Assembly (NCBI GenBank): GCA_040954595.2
Contig: CM082598.2
Coordinates: 6,200,001-6,264,000, forward strand
Direction of reading: 5' to 3'
DNA: 64,000 nucleotides
From: Balanoglossus misakiensis
Taxonomy: Eukaryota; Hemichordata
Part shown: positions 53,321 through 64,000 of the stretch, piece by piece
Position numbering within the stretch: the stretch's first letter is position 1
Layout of the letters: every line of letters starts with the position of its first letter
Notes under the pieces: model-generated
The model's input: the letters and a program-made list of their open reading frames with translations, nothing else
The model's database searches: none
Told to the model about the DNA's origin: nothing
Program-made: the position numbers and the translations under genes

Positions 53321-53590
53321 CAACAACAACAAGCTAGCTGTACACAAGCAACCATTCCACCACTACAACAACAACAACCAGCAGCAACACAACAACCATG
53401 GCAACAGCAACAGCAGTTCTTACAACAACAGCAATCACAACAACAACAGCTGTTACTAGGACATCAGCCATGGCCGCGACCACAGGTACCTCAGATGGGC
53501 TTGGCACCCAGCATGCAACAAACACAGCAACAATCAAGTAGTAGTCTGCTGGCTGATGACAGGAGATTTTTTGATATTCTGAATCAATAA
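53321..53590 (+). pseudogene. MED25: MED25 C-terminal exon (open)
   Basis: From the AATAG acceptor, 89 codons to TAA. Poly-Gln and Pro-rich sequence is followed by SSSSLLADDRRFFDILNQ, comparable to the acidic-hydrophobic C-terminus of human MED25 (MEDDILMDLI). A purely minus-strand open frame here is a shadow of the CAA/CAG repeats. Confidence 0.68.
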
Positions 53591-56500
53591 ACTCATACAG
53601 GAAACTGACTATAATGAACAGGAGACTGTTCATGCCTTCATTACCATTGTAACTTCTATGTACTAACTGAAACCCAGATGCCCAAGGAAATGTCAGAAAT
53701 TTCTCAAGGTATCCTGGAATTTTCAAATATTCCACACAGTCAAGTGTTGGGGATTTGTAATATTTATCATTCTCATCAGTATTTACTGTATACAGACACA
53801 TCCATTCCAAAGCTATCACATAATTTTTAAAATTAATCGTTGTGAAACAGTTCCTAGTTTGATATTGCGAAAATTTCCTTCCGCGAAAATGTCCAGTTGT
53901 ACAGTATGCAGCTGTATTTTTTCCTGTCCTATACCCCTTTGCTGGGAATTGTGATGTAACTAGCATCTCCCTTGAATGGTGATTGGGTATAACATTATAG
54001 TGATGGCAAGGTTAATTTGAATTCAAAATGGTACCCATCCTTAATCACACATATGTATCATTTAACCAATCATTGGAAAAACAAAGTCTGTGATTGACTT
54101 CAAGGGGACCCTAGACGTTTTTGGAGGCAAAGCAGACAAAATACAGCTGTATACTAGACTAATATTTCAATTATTCCTGATCAGTAAATTGGAGAACGTA
54201 TCTCTAAAGTTGCTCTCTATTGCTCCCTCAGGGAAGAGAGCAATAGACAGAACTTTGAGTGGCAGATCTTCCAGTTGTGTACAAAGCATTTGTATTACCC
54301 AATCACAGACTTTGTGTTATTGGTCATTTATCTGTCCAATTTTGATACTCTTGTGTTCAGTTGAGCATTACACCAAAGAAGTCACACTATAACAGTGACA
54401 ATAAAACACTTACAAAAACATGGATTGCTCAGGTCAGCCTATCTGGTTACAGAATACCTGTGTACCAACTAAGCCAGCTATAATGAATGTGTTTCCTTAT
54501 ATACAGAGAATTGTAGGTTGTATGAGACGTGTTAATATTACACTCTAGCATGGGGCAATGTTCACACGTATGTATTTATCATGTGAAAGCCACAAAGTCA
54601 CCAGCTCTTGATGTTCATTTTGTTGTTGTTGAATAATTTGTTATGATCTGATTGCTGAAAATTGAATTGAAGCTGAACCTACAGCATATGTGTGGACATA
54701 ACATGTTTACACTTCCATGTAGTGCTTTCTGTTACAGCCAAACAATTAAATAACACCATTATAACAAAATTAACGAAACTCACCCCAGGGCTATCACTAA
54801 TTTGAAGGGATGCTGATCCAGAGTTAATGTTTCATTGGGGAGTCTAACAGTGTTTTGAAATGTCACATTGTAATTTGAAAGTTTGGGCTTGGGTAGTGAC
54901 AAATGTTGTGTACAAAATTTGAATGAAGCTCTATGAAAAGAGAAAAGTAGTGTGTGGAAAAAATCAGTCTCTGTGCTAATATCAAGTGCCTTCATTCGAC
55001 TCTCAAGAAAAGTTTGGTAAAACAATTAACTTTTTCTGTGTCAGCATTATTGGGAAAGATTAAGCCCTCACATGTATTCAATTTAGATAACAATGGAAAA
55101 TTACCATCAGCCTATTTTCTTAGCACTCTCACCTTTCGCCCAATTCCCTGTGTAGACATCCAACTTTCCAGCAGGAAACAATGGATTTGGACCGAACCAT
55201 TTGTTCACTTGAATATATATGTAATATCTGTATGAATGTAACACCTGTATTCTTTGCAGTCATCACTTAATCATTTACCACCAGGATGTTTCATTTGACT
55301 AATGAACTCAAGTAATGCGCCACCATAGTGTAGATTGCTGATATAAAAGGACCCCATGCATATACTTAGTCAGTTCACCTCTGTATCCAGACCGGCCACA
55401 TGTATGAACTGAAGATGTCTATGTTCAATTTCAGGTTAGTTTTCCTTGTACTTTACCTGTAGCTTGAAGCATTTTTATATTGGTGCATTCTACTGGCTCA
55501 TTTTAGCACAAGTAATTGGTGTCTGAACTTGCGTCAAGTCTTCAATTGTACTTCTGTATTTTTCACTTGTATGAATTTTGGTGTATTCTGCTGTAGGTGA
55601 ACTCCCATACATGTGTGTAATTTAGCAGTTCCCTTATGTAGCCAGACCGGCCACACATATGAACTGATGATGTCCCTCTTCAATTTCAGTTAAGAAATGT
55701 TATAGGCCTATGTCTTGTGAAACCTTTAAACCATTTTGGTGTGTTTTGTAGTGAACGGCGACACCCGTGACAAGTATGTTAGAATCAAACTATTAGATGC
55801 ATGTGAAGAAATATAGTCTGTTACAAGGAAGTGACTGGAGTGAAGGAGACCTCGTACGACGAAAAGTACTTTAATAGACTCGAAATGCACTCATATTACA
55901 CCGAGATATAATGCATTTATATATGCTTAAAAAGGTAAATTAATGAATGGTGTCAACAAAATAAACGTTCATGATACGTTTAGATCATTTTCTCGTCCAG
56001 CTAGGGGGTTCAACGTCAAAAGGAAAGTTCACTATTCAAATGCAAATAAAGTCATTAAAGAGTCCTCATCTCTTCTATCCAGTGACCATAGTTGCCAAAC
56101 GATTAAAATCACATGTTTTTAATATCAATATTCACATACATTGCTTTTTACTTTTCTTGAATTTCCTAACATTTTTTTATTTTAACAAAAACAAGAGCCT
56201 TTCAGGACCACTTATTGACTTTCGAAAATATTTCATGTAATCAGCCATTCATTTTATGTGTGTGTGAAGAATGACCCTCTGAGGCTGTAGAATCATGTAT
56301 AGTGCTGAAGGGGAGGGGGACACCATTCCTCAATTTCTTTCATTTTGCCTCAGATGCTAAGTTGGTATTTTCCACATATTGCTTTTTGTACTGAGAATTA
56401 CTCAGTTCTTAAGAAGAGCTTTTGACTAACATTTCAGTGTACTTACAAGATTGCCAGAGTATGTAAATATTATATGCAGCATTAGGAAGGAATATCTTTG

Positions 56501-56790
56501 ATATTTTTATTTCAACAATTTTCCTATCATGATAAATAAGTAGACATATATATCATATTAGGATTATTGCATACTTAAAATAAATATTCTGATAAAATGA
56601 GTACTTTTGTCTGTCTCTTTGATTTCAGGTCAGGATCAGTATTTGTTGTTGCTTTTCCAGCACAGATTCCAATCAGAAGGCAATTGTGATGACCAGTATG
56701 TTCTGTCTGATTGAAGTTTGAGTTTTCTTAGGACCTGAATATCGCTCCAACAAATGGTCTGCTTTCAGATGTGGAGTTAAACGCTGTTGA
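53591..56790. other. Downstream of MED25, no gene recognised
   Basis: Mostly AT-rich. A duplicated segment (CCAGACCGGCCACA ... GAACTGA.GATGTC) occurs at 55388 and 55640. No coding exon is supported. Confidence 0.5.
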
Positions 56791-56859
56791 TAGTTTTGAC
56801 TGTTCTGTTCTCTCACTTTGGCTGTTCTGTTTTTGTCTGTTCTCGGACACATTAGCTGG

Positions 56860-57440
56860 AAACTACTGGTCAGATTTCTTTGAAAATTGGTATGCATATA
56901 TCTTCTGCCAACATCACAGAGCTCTATAAGTTTTGACCTTATATCGTGAATTTTCTACTTTTTATGACTTTTGTCATTTTTTCCATATCTTCTATGAAAG
57001 TGATTGGCCGATTTCTCTAAAAAATTTCAGTATAAAGCTTCCTAAAGGTGGTCTTTGTTTGTTTTTTTCAAATTGTTGCTAAGGTTTGCGTATTCGTAAT
57101 TATGGGCCAAATTTTGCAATTTTTGGTCAAAAATCGTTTTCTCGGAAATCGCTTGTCAGATTGCTTTGAAAATTGGTAGGCATGTTTTCAGGGTTAAGCA
57201 ATTGTGAGTTGTGTTAAAATTTTGCTGAAATGTGCATATTTATGTTCTTGAGGTAGGGCCTAACTGTTGCAATTTTTCGTCAGAAGTTTTTGTCCTTGAA
57301 ACCACTTGTTAGATTGCTTTGAACTTCGGTAAGCATGTTCCTTATACTGATAGTGTAAGATATTGTACAATTTTGGTGATGTTTGAATATTTGAGTTTGG
57401 CAGTTTTGGGACAGTTTTTTTGAAATTAGGTCATATCAGC
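56860..57440. repeat. About 150-bp diverged tandem units (AGATTGCTTTGAAAATTGG family)
   Basis: Units carrying CTTGTCAGATTGCTTTGAAA and GTAGGCATGTT occur at 56871, about 57010, 57157 and 57307. The same sequence recurs at 60685-60725, 61258-61400 and 1415-1440 and, inverted, within 14480-14560 and 34225-34260. An old dispersed tandem-repeat family. Confidence 0.7.
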
Positions 57441-58339
57441 TCGTGTGGTATTAGGTCAATAACAAAAAATTAAGTCCAAACGTTGGCCACGCATCCTACT
57501 TTAATATAGCACAAGTATGAAAAAACAACCAGTTTGTGTTACGTTACCTGCTTACATTGAGAAGTAACAGCGCCCGCAAGTTAGGTTTTTAAAAAATTGG
57601 ATCAAATTCATGATGAATCGAATTGAATCGACGTTTCCAGCTGGGAGCACTTTATAGACTACAAAGTTGTTTTGTTAGATTGGTAAAATTTAAGACCACT
57701 CGACCAATGCAGTTGTCAAAATCGACGAAACAAAGCGAGAAAATGGCAATTTGCGCTGTCGACATATTTCTTCTCCTGCCTCGAATTATCAATCCCATGA
57801 ACCCCCCCCCCCCCCCGAAAAAAATAGATATCAATCAGGGATCATCATATAACCCGACTATGAATCGGACATGAAATCAAACTCGACGATGGAAAAGCAG
57901 CCGATTCCGAGATAAACGCATCCCGATAGGATGAGAACTCCGCCATGTGACTTCATCTAATTTCTCTGCAAACATGGGTGGGTTGTACTTTGGTAATGTG
58001 TTTACAAAGCAAAGTTAAGACATAAGTCCGAACATGACCGTGGTCCGAAGCTTGGACACTCTTATCAAACAGAGCAGTACAGTGTGTGGAGACATCGCCC
58101 GTAAGACACACCACCGGCCCTGCCACACTGAGCTGCAATATGCTCTTGGCTCGTAGCCGTCCCAGTCGGTAACAAGTCGTTACGGCATTTATTCTTATCG
58201 GTTCGGCCTTTAATGTACGCGACCCCGGCCGTTTCGGCCTAGCTGCAAACCGATTCTTCAATTTGCAGTTCAGTAAAGTTGGCGAACGGGATAGTCTGTT
58301 AACGGAAAACGTAGGCCTATACACAGTGCTGGCGAACGG

Positions 58340-58905
58340 GTGAAAAAAGGCCACAATAAAAGCGAGCATGTTGTCAGATCAGTGGGACTAATTTGTAGGC
58401 CTAATTTTCTCCTGAGAAAGTTCAATTCGTGTTCTGTCGATGTGAAATTGCGTTTATTTAATGCTTTTTGTAATAACATTTATGACTCTCATTTATGGTG
58501 CGATTTTAATTCGTATAATATCCGGAATATCATCGTATGTCACAACAATGCACTTCGAAGACTTCTTGGTCACCCGGACACGAAAGTGCCTCTAAAATAT
58601 TTGTTCTAAACGCCGTAAACTGCTTCTTCGTCATGAGAAGAAAAGTCGTTTTTAATTTTTCTGTTCGTCTCTGTACTAGTCCCAATGTTTTGATCAATCG
58701 TCTTGTCTCATGAGATATGCGCTTTTATGGACTACATGTCCACTGGATTGACATTTTACATTGATTCTTAAAACTATTATATTTTTTACATTTATTTTAT
58801 TTATTACTTTTCTAGTGTTTTTGTCAGTTTTTGTAACCTATTTCTATGGACGGTTGTGTCTGAAATAAAGATAAATAATCATAATAATAATAATAAAATA
58901 ATAAT
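58340..58905 (+). mobile_element. LINE 3'-end fragment with (AAT)n tail
   Basis: The frame at 58340-58609 gives NFLLRKFNSCSVDVKLRLF and NNALRRLLGHPD, typical of the C-terminal region of LINE polyproteins. It continues out of frame (RFYGLHVHWI region near 58715) to GAAATAAAG and an AAT-rich microsatellite tail at 58870-58905. 5'-truncated and frameshifted. Confidence 0.75.
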
Positions 58906-58909
58906 TACG

Positions 58910-60600
58910 ATCCCGAGATTACGATAAGCATAGGGACATTATAACGAGCCAACGTGAAACTGACATGGAAACATCGAAAGTACGGTAGAGCACAGTGACT
59001 GTTGGTAGAGCGAGCGTGTTGCTATGCGGGAGGCATTTAACATGTTTGTTTACAACACACACCGACTTGACCTGTGGCCGCAGTTGCAGCCTCCTAAGCG
59101 ACCTAACCCAAGCAGTTTACGATCTCGGGTATCGTGGTCTGACTGACCAAAATGACACAGAAAGAGAAACACATTAGGAAGTATTATAGCTCTGTCTCCT
59201 CGAAGTCGAATAAGTGTTCACAACACAATGCACATCAAACCCGTTGCTCAGACATCGGAAGTTTGCAGTTCGCTTGCCTGATTTGAAATGCGTGGCTGTG
59301 GTAGAAATTACCCACTGTGCCCCCCCCCCCCCCGATTTTATTGTGTAGACAATGATGCACTCACACTCAAGAAGCAAATGAGATATTCTTTCGATTGCGA
59401 TCATGTTCCAGAGCGTTCTAAAGAAATAAAATATGCAGCTGTAGCATGTATGCATATTCATTAGTGTGTCGTAATGCTAACTTTGGTCTGTGGTTGGGTA
59501 ACAGGTCCTACTCACCATAACAGCAGGTGATCATTGACCCGTTTCCGGTGTGCGAAGCCGGGTTTCGACCACTTTCCTTCTACTTGCCGCGGGATCAAGA
59601 CGTCTTTTCGGTAGGCTCATAATTCAGTCATTGCTTTCAGTAAAATCGCCTATATAGCTACGTTACCGTCGCTCGATTGTTTTGTCTGGTATTGGGTGAT
59701 TTGCAGCTATCCGTACAACACCTTGTAGTTGAACAGAAGTAGGTCTAATTCCAGAAACAATTCCGAGCTACGGGCGTGCAGCTAGCCTCTCGGCTTTTCT
59801 GAGTATGCCTGCGCTGGCTCCCGAATCAGGAGACCAGGAAGTCATAATCGAGAAAGTCTAGTCATTTTTATAGGGTTATATTTTGTGAGAATGTTATTGC
59901 TAGGGCTCTTGCCTAAGCGCACGTAGGGCCGGTTTGTGATATTGAAATATTGGCAGCGCTGCAGAATTTTTAGTGTCAAAATAGTCGACCATACTGTCGA
60001 ACGGTTGTGCCAAAATGGCACGTCTGTGTGGCGACATAAGGTACGGGTAGAGAAGGTTTTTCTCCGGAAAGTCTCTTTGCTGGTGGACGGAACGATAGTT
60101 CCATACGTATAGTCTTTGTTTAGCGGAAGGTCGGAAGACCACGGTATCTTTCCATACATAATTCCTTACGTTCTGTGAGGTTTTTATATGAGACAACTCG
60201 GTGTTTGCAAGTTTTTTTTTAATTTTACGGTTTAAACGTGGTTGGTGTATTTTCGCTTTTCTGTTTGTTTGTTTTTTCGTAACCTTTTTACTGTTTACAT
60301 GTGGTTGGCGTATTTTCGCTTTTCTGGTTAGATTTCCACCTCTCCATTGGCATGCTTAAAAAATTATCCTAATTTTTATTGGGAAAACCGATAAAACCAA
60401 AACCACATATAAAGAAAATGTCTTAAACATTTTAACTCAGGCATTGTAATCTGTTTGTTGGTGATACCCCTTTTAGCTTTGAGAGATAACCAATTTGATG
60501 TTTTAGTAAAGTCAATTTTTTGACCAGGGTGACAAGCATTTTTTCTCCAAGAGTCGTGTTGCTTTGAAGCATACTTTTGTATGTGTGGTCCCAGTTGATG
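58910..60600. other. GC-richer stretch without a recognised gene
   Basis: CpG-containing sequence at 58960-60180. Minus-strand frames at 59842-60196 are open but show no family signature. A short tandem pair (GTGGTTGG.GTATTTTCGCTT at 60239 and 60301) follows. A promoter or a decayed element are both possible. Confidence 0.35.
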
Positions 60601-60679
60601 AAAACCTGGTTGATGAAAAATGTGCATATTTATAATTTTGTAGCAATTTTTGCCATTTTTGGTCAAAACTTGTTTTCTC

Positions 60680-61440
60680 TAAAACCGCTTGTGAGATTGC
60701 TTTCAAATTTTGTAGGCATGTTCCAGGATAGGCAAATTAACACTGAATTAGTACAATTACAAGGACTTATTTTGTGAAATGATATATATGCATGCCCGTG
60801 TTGTAACGCTATTTATCGATCGACGCCGTGGTATCCACTATGTCCGTACCTCCCCAACCTGAATCAGTGTTGTTGTGTTTACTGTTTACTGTGTCGATTT
60901 CAATCATGGAGTTTAGTATACTTAGCTGCGTGGTTGAATCAAAGTACACACAGTGGTGGTTGTACCGACCAGCCCACGGCCAGAGACAATCATGTCCTAG
61001 TTTGCACAATCGCATCATATACCTAGTTAGCCCTGTTAAAATGCCAAGATGTGGATCATGTGAAATACATTGTACATGTATATTAAACCACAAACATTGT
61101 TCCATTTCATCAGTAGGGTGTCCCAAGATCAACCGACAAGATGGCTCCTGCAACATGTAATTAAATGAGATATTTACAAAAATACTTGAAATTTACATAT
61201 TTGCGTTTTGTGAGTGAAAGTTGTGGAATTTTTCATCAAAAATTATTTTCTTTCAAACTGCATGTCAGATTGCCTTGAGCTTTGGTAGGCATCTTCCCTG
61301 AAGCGATTGAAGTAAGATATTATACAATTTTGGAGAAAATACTGATTTTTCTGAAACTGCATATGGGATTGCTTTGAAATTTGATAGGAATATTCCAAAG
61401 GGTAACCCGAGTTTTGTCTGACTGTGTCGATTACCATATA
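60680..61440. repeat. Further diverged units of the AGATTGCTTTGAAA family
   Basis: Units at 60685 and 61258-61400 flank a GC-richer insert (60790-61160) that is open in opposite frames but unrecognised. The two parts may be one repeat split by an insertion. Confidence 0.5.
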
Positions 61441-61444
61441 CTGA

Positions 61445-63760
61445 GACTCACTAAGTACACTATATGTTCATATTACTAGGGAGTTTAGAATCCAATATGG
61501 CCGCCATACGAAGTGGGACATTTTGTGTAATTTGATTGATTTCTAAACTTGTCATATTTTAATTTCTCGGTCTTGCAAATAAAAATAAAATGCCAAAAAC
61601 TGAGTAACTTTCGTTTCTTCCCGCTTGTTAACGTCATATGTTGGTGTTGCCCATTAAAGTCTTTTTCCTCCCACTGGGAAAGTGGCTAGAGTCAATCAGT
61701 GCATAATGGCAGCATTACATGGCACTGAATAAATGGCCGGGGTGTTTACATCTCTTTATTTTTTTCACTTAAACCATTATAAATCTCTAACAGTATATGA
61801 TAATATTGTGTATGCAACTTGGAGATGTGTTTCACTTCAGAGTTGGAATTTTTTTTAGTAAAGTCTGGGAAGTGACATGTCTTCAAAGTAACTGATGTTA
61901 TCTGCTAAGAGCTGAATGCCCATGGGTGTTCTTTCCTAGATTTTATATTTTCTTAACATTTCATAGACCTGTGTATAATTATAATTTCAGTTATATATTC
62001 TAATTTGAGTTTAGGTAGAGTATGCATGAAATTAAAGTAATTATTCTGTAATTACCCAACCAAATATGTTGTCTAACTAATGGATATTTTGATTGTCAAT
62101 TTGCACAGGCAACATTATTGAAGTAGCATTAAGAGTAGTTGATAATATTGCAGAGCTTCTAACTGGATAGAAGAGCTTAGTAAATTTATCAGCTCATAAT
62201 ATTCCTTTAACCAATGAACTTTATATGAACTTGCACACCTGCGTTTAAGATACAGGGATTAATGTTCAGGAAACCTTACCAGCTCTAGTACATTTATTTG
62301 AGCCAGAAATTGAATTACCAAAAAAAATCAGTAATTTCATAAAGACACAGTCAGAAAAGAAATAGAGAAAGCCAGCAAGGAAGGGAGAAAAGTGGAATAC
62401 ATGAAAGACACAGTGTGCTTAAAATACGTGTGTGCAGTAAAACTGTATGGTGCAACGGCGTCCATTTTTATGATTTATAGCCAGCCAGTCTTTCCATGCA
62501 TATCATACCAAAATTTAATATGAAATTCTTGTTAATATTAATAGTCTACAAGGATAATACAGGTAACATGTAGAAATTAAACTATCCAACTTTCTCCACT
62601 TTTGATATCCGCTCGACACAGGCAAGCAAAAGGGCCGATCTGAGACTTTGATTTGAATGATGGCAATTTTTGCTGTCCAGAAGTAACTGTATAAAAAAAT
62701 TTTGGTAGTAATATAAGCTTTATGATTGCTAAAATACACAAGAATTTAAATATTTCCACTTACTTCAGTGATTGAACTGATTTTCAGCAAATTGCAGTGT
62801 ATAAACAAATATTGCCATCTAATGAAATGTCAACCCAATATGGCCGCCCATTTGCAATGGTAAAATGCTAGGTTTACCATATTTGAGCGCCTGGGAATTT
62901 AAATTATAATCCAGATATCAAAAACATAAGTCACTATCTGTATCTGCACATATATTGTAATATAATCTGAAAATTTCGTGAAAATTAGATCAAACATGAT
63001 TGAGACACGGAACATCAAACATTGCAAATTTTCATATTTTACCATGGTGCCATGCAAAAATATAGAGATTTTTTTTACAAGTTTAGATGATCTCCTGTAA
63101 AACTGAAAGAAGTAATCTTCTGTGAATCTTGCATTTTTATGTTGGAACCATGCTAACCACTTTGGTCCCTCCAATGCTGCTTTTAGTAAATGTTTTAATT
63201 GTCTTCTTCATGGCGGCCATATTGAATTTTCGGATAACCTTTAAAAGTTGACATTTTTTTCAAAAACTACAGGGCCGATCAAGTTTTAATTGACTGTGCG
63301 GTTCAATGTTTGACAATAATATCGTCAGTGGTCATGTGGCTTTGGATTTTTGAAAAATATCATAAAAAAAATCAAAAAATCTATTTCTAATCAAGTTTTC
63401 AAGTAAATTGTGATTAGGTAAACCTTATTAGAGCCAAATTGGATTTTCTGATCTCCGATAAAAGACTAAAATTTCCTATTTCTAGCCTGCTCATTGAAAC
63501 CACACAAATTCTTTTTATGGATATGAGTCACCATATGACCAGAATATGTCACAAGTATTAGAATACTTTCACATGTTCTTTGATCAAGTTTTTACAGAAC
63601 TTGATTAAACAATTTGTTTGCGACTCTCGCATGTCCTTTGATCCAGTAATTCCAGAACTTATTTTATGTGGATATGCCTCTTGTTAAAAAGCACAACAGT
63701 CATGATTTTGTTCACATGAGTACTACTGCTGCCAGAACATAACCCAAATCTTTTGATAAT
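61445..63760. other. AT-rich stretch, no gene seen
   Basis: Only short frames. The motif AATATGGCCGCC or its complement appears at about 61492, 62837 and 63212 in otherwise AT-rich DNA, probably from an old dispersed repeat. Confidence 0.45.
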
Positions 63761-63764
63761 TTTG

Positions 63765-64000
63765 GCAATGACCTTTGATCTACTATCCCATGCCTTGGAA
63801 TGTACAGCAGATACAGCCTTCAAATTTGTTGGACTGGAACACCTAATGAAGTATTAAACTTTAACACAATAATTTTGTACATAAGCTATTTCAAGTAAAC
63901 AAATAGAGCTTAGAAGTCTGGTTTGTGTTGGACACTGATCAGTTTAAGATCAAAAATTTGTGTCATAATTTTGCGTGACCTCTGGCTTACTTTAACATTT
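63765..64000. repeat. Diverged copy of the 238-bp cassette
   Basis: TGACCTTTGATCTACTATCC ... GGAATGTACAGCAGATACAG, then GATCAGTTTAAGATCAAAAA and TTTTGCGTGACCTC, parallel the unit at 1640-2809 in the same order. It runs off the right edge. Confidence 0.65.

Larger units (their letters stand above)
32375..53590 (+). pseudogene. MED25: Degenerate MED25 (Mediator subunit 25) locus
   Basis: MED25 is a Mediator subunit with an N-terminal VWA domain, a Pro/Gln-rich linker and an ACID/PTOV domain that binds activators. Pieces are recognised in the right order: VWA (EGLSTASQLF at 32375-32473; NSPPYPLPSQ at 35599-35718; SIISPRK and DPHHMILLKG at 36140-36288), linker exons to 40068, ACID (VVWHGALEWQE to 40707; FPPQQSLGGMF ... 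YRSLFRIMSGGF at 42307-42436), a Gln-rich exon (51282) and a terminal exon. Splice sites survive, so it is not a processed copy. Lesions: TGA at 32385, frameshift near 35630, frameshift near 36209, TAA at 36852, frameshift before 40650 and stops in 51282-51541. The ACID segment after MSGGF was not found. A decayed gene copy is favoured; an error-rich assembly is the alternative. Confidence 0.75.

Noticed and set aside
53334-53966. Minus-strand 210-codon open frame
   Set aside because: Its Val/Ala-rich N-proximal part is the reverse complement of CAA/CAG repeats encoding poly-Gln on the plus strand in the MED25 terminal exon; there is no domain or splice support.
59842-60196. Minus-strand open frames of about 100 codons
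   Set aside because: No family signature; two overlapping frames are open over the same DNA, which suggests composition rather than coding.
60809-61160. Overlapping open frames of 110 and 115 codons on opposite strands
   Set aside because: No recognisable domain or codon pattern, and both are short enough to arise by chance in a GC-richer insert.

Overview
The window is animal genomic DNA: split genes with GT-AG introns, AT-rich non-coding sequence, microsatellites, and a dense load of LTR, LINE and small inverted-repeat elements. The gene families and repeat style suggest a marine invertebrate (amphioxus, hemichordate, echinoderm and mollusc are all compatible). The sequence alone does not let me name the species. 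Two plus-strand protein-coding loci account for nearly all recognisable host coding sequence. Locus 1 (997 to 22745) is the 3' part of an intact gene encoding ankyrin repeats, a Roc GTPase domain, a COR domain and a death domain. This is the C-terminal architecture of DAPK1-type ROCO proteins. Twelve exons join in frame to 954 codons without a lesion, and the 5' end lies off the left edge. Most of its ankyrin exons are 99-nt, phase 0-0 cassettes. Three of them arose by recent local duplication, and at least two further duplicated cassettes have decayed. A 141-bp satellite array begins about 110 bp after its stop codon. Locus 2 (at least 32375 to 53590) is a degenerate copy of MED25, the Mediator subunit with VWA and ACID/PTOV domains. 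Recognisable VWA, Q-rich linker, ACID and C-terminal exons keep their order and splice sites, but they carry frameshifts and in-frame stops, and part of the ACID domain was not found. The 5' half of one ACID exon, with its splice acceptor, is tandemly repeated every 122 bp. The rest is a mobile-element landscape. It includes an internally deleted Ty3/Gypsy element (7380 to 11269, minus strand) with 238-bp LTRs and a 5-bp target duplication, two LINE 3'-end fragments, and several TTAA-flanked inverted-repeat families. There are also several TA-flanked elements, one with 60-bp perfect terminal repeats, several near-perfect palindromes, and a hairpin-ended family carrying tandem cassettes that resembles Helentron-associated elements. 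Between 32693 and 34564 three element types are nested inside one another. Layout: 1-24760 ROCO gene with repeat-filled introns and a downstream satellite; 24760-32370 intergenic with a LINE fragment, a possible promoter/first exon and unassigned exon-like pieces; 32375-53590 MED25 relic; 53591-64000 repeat-rich DNA with no recognised gene.
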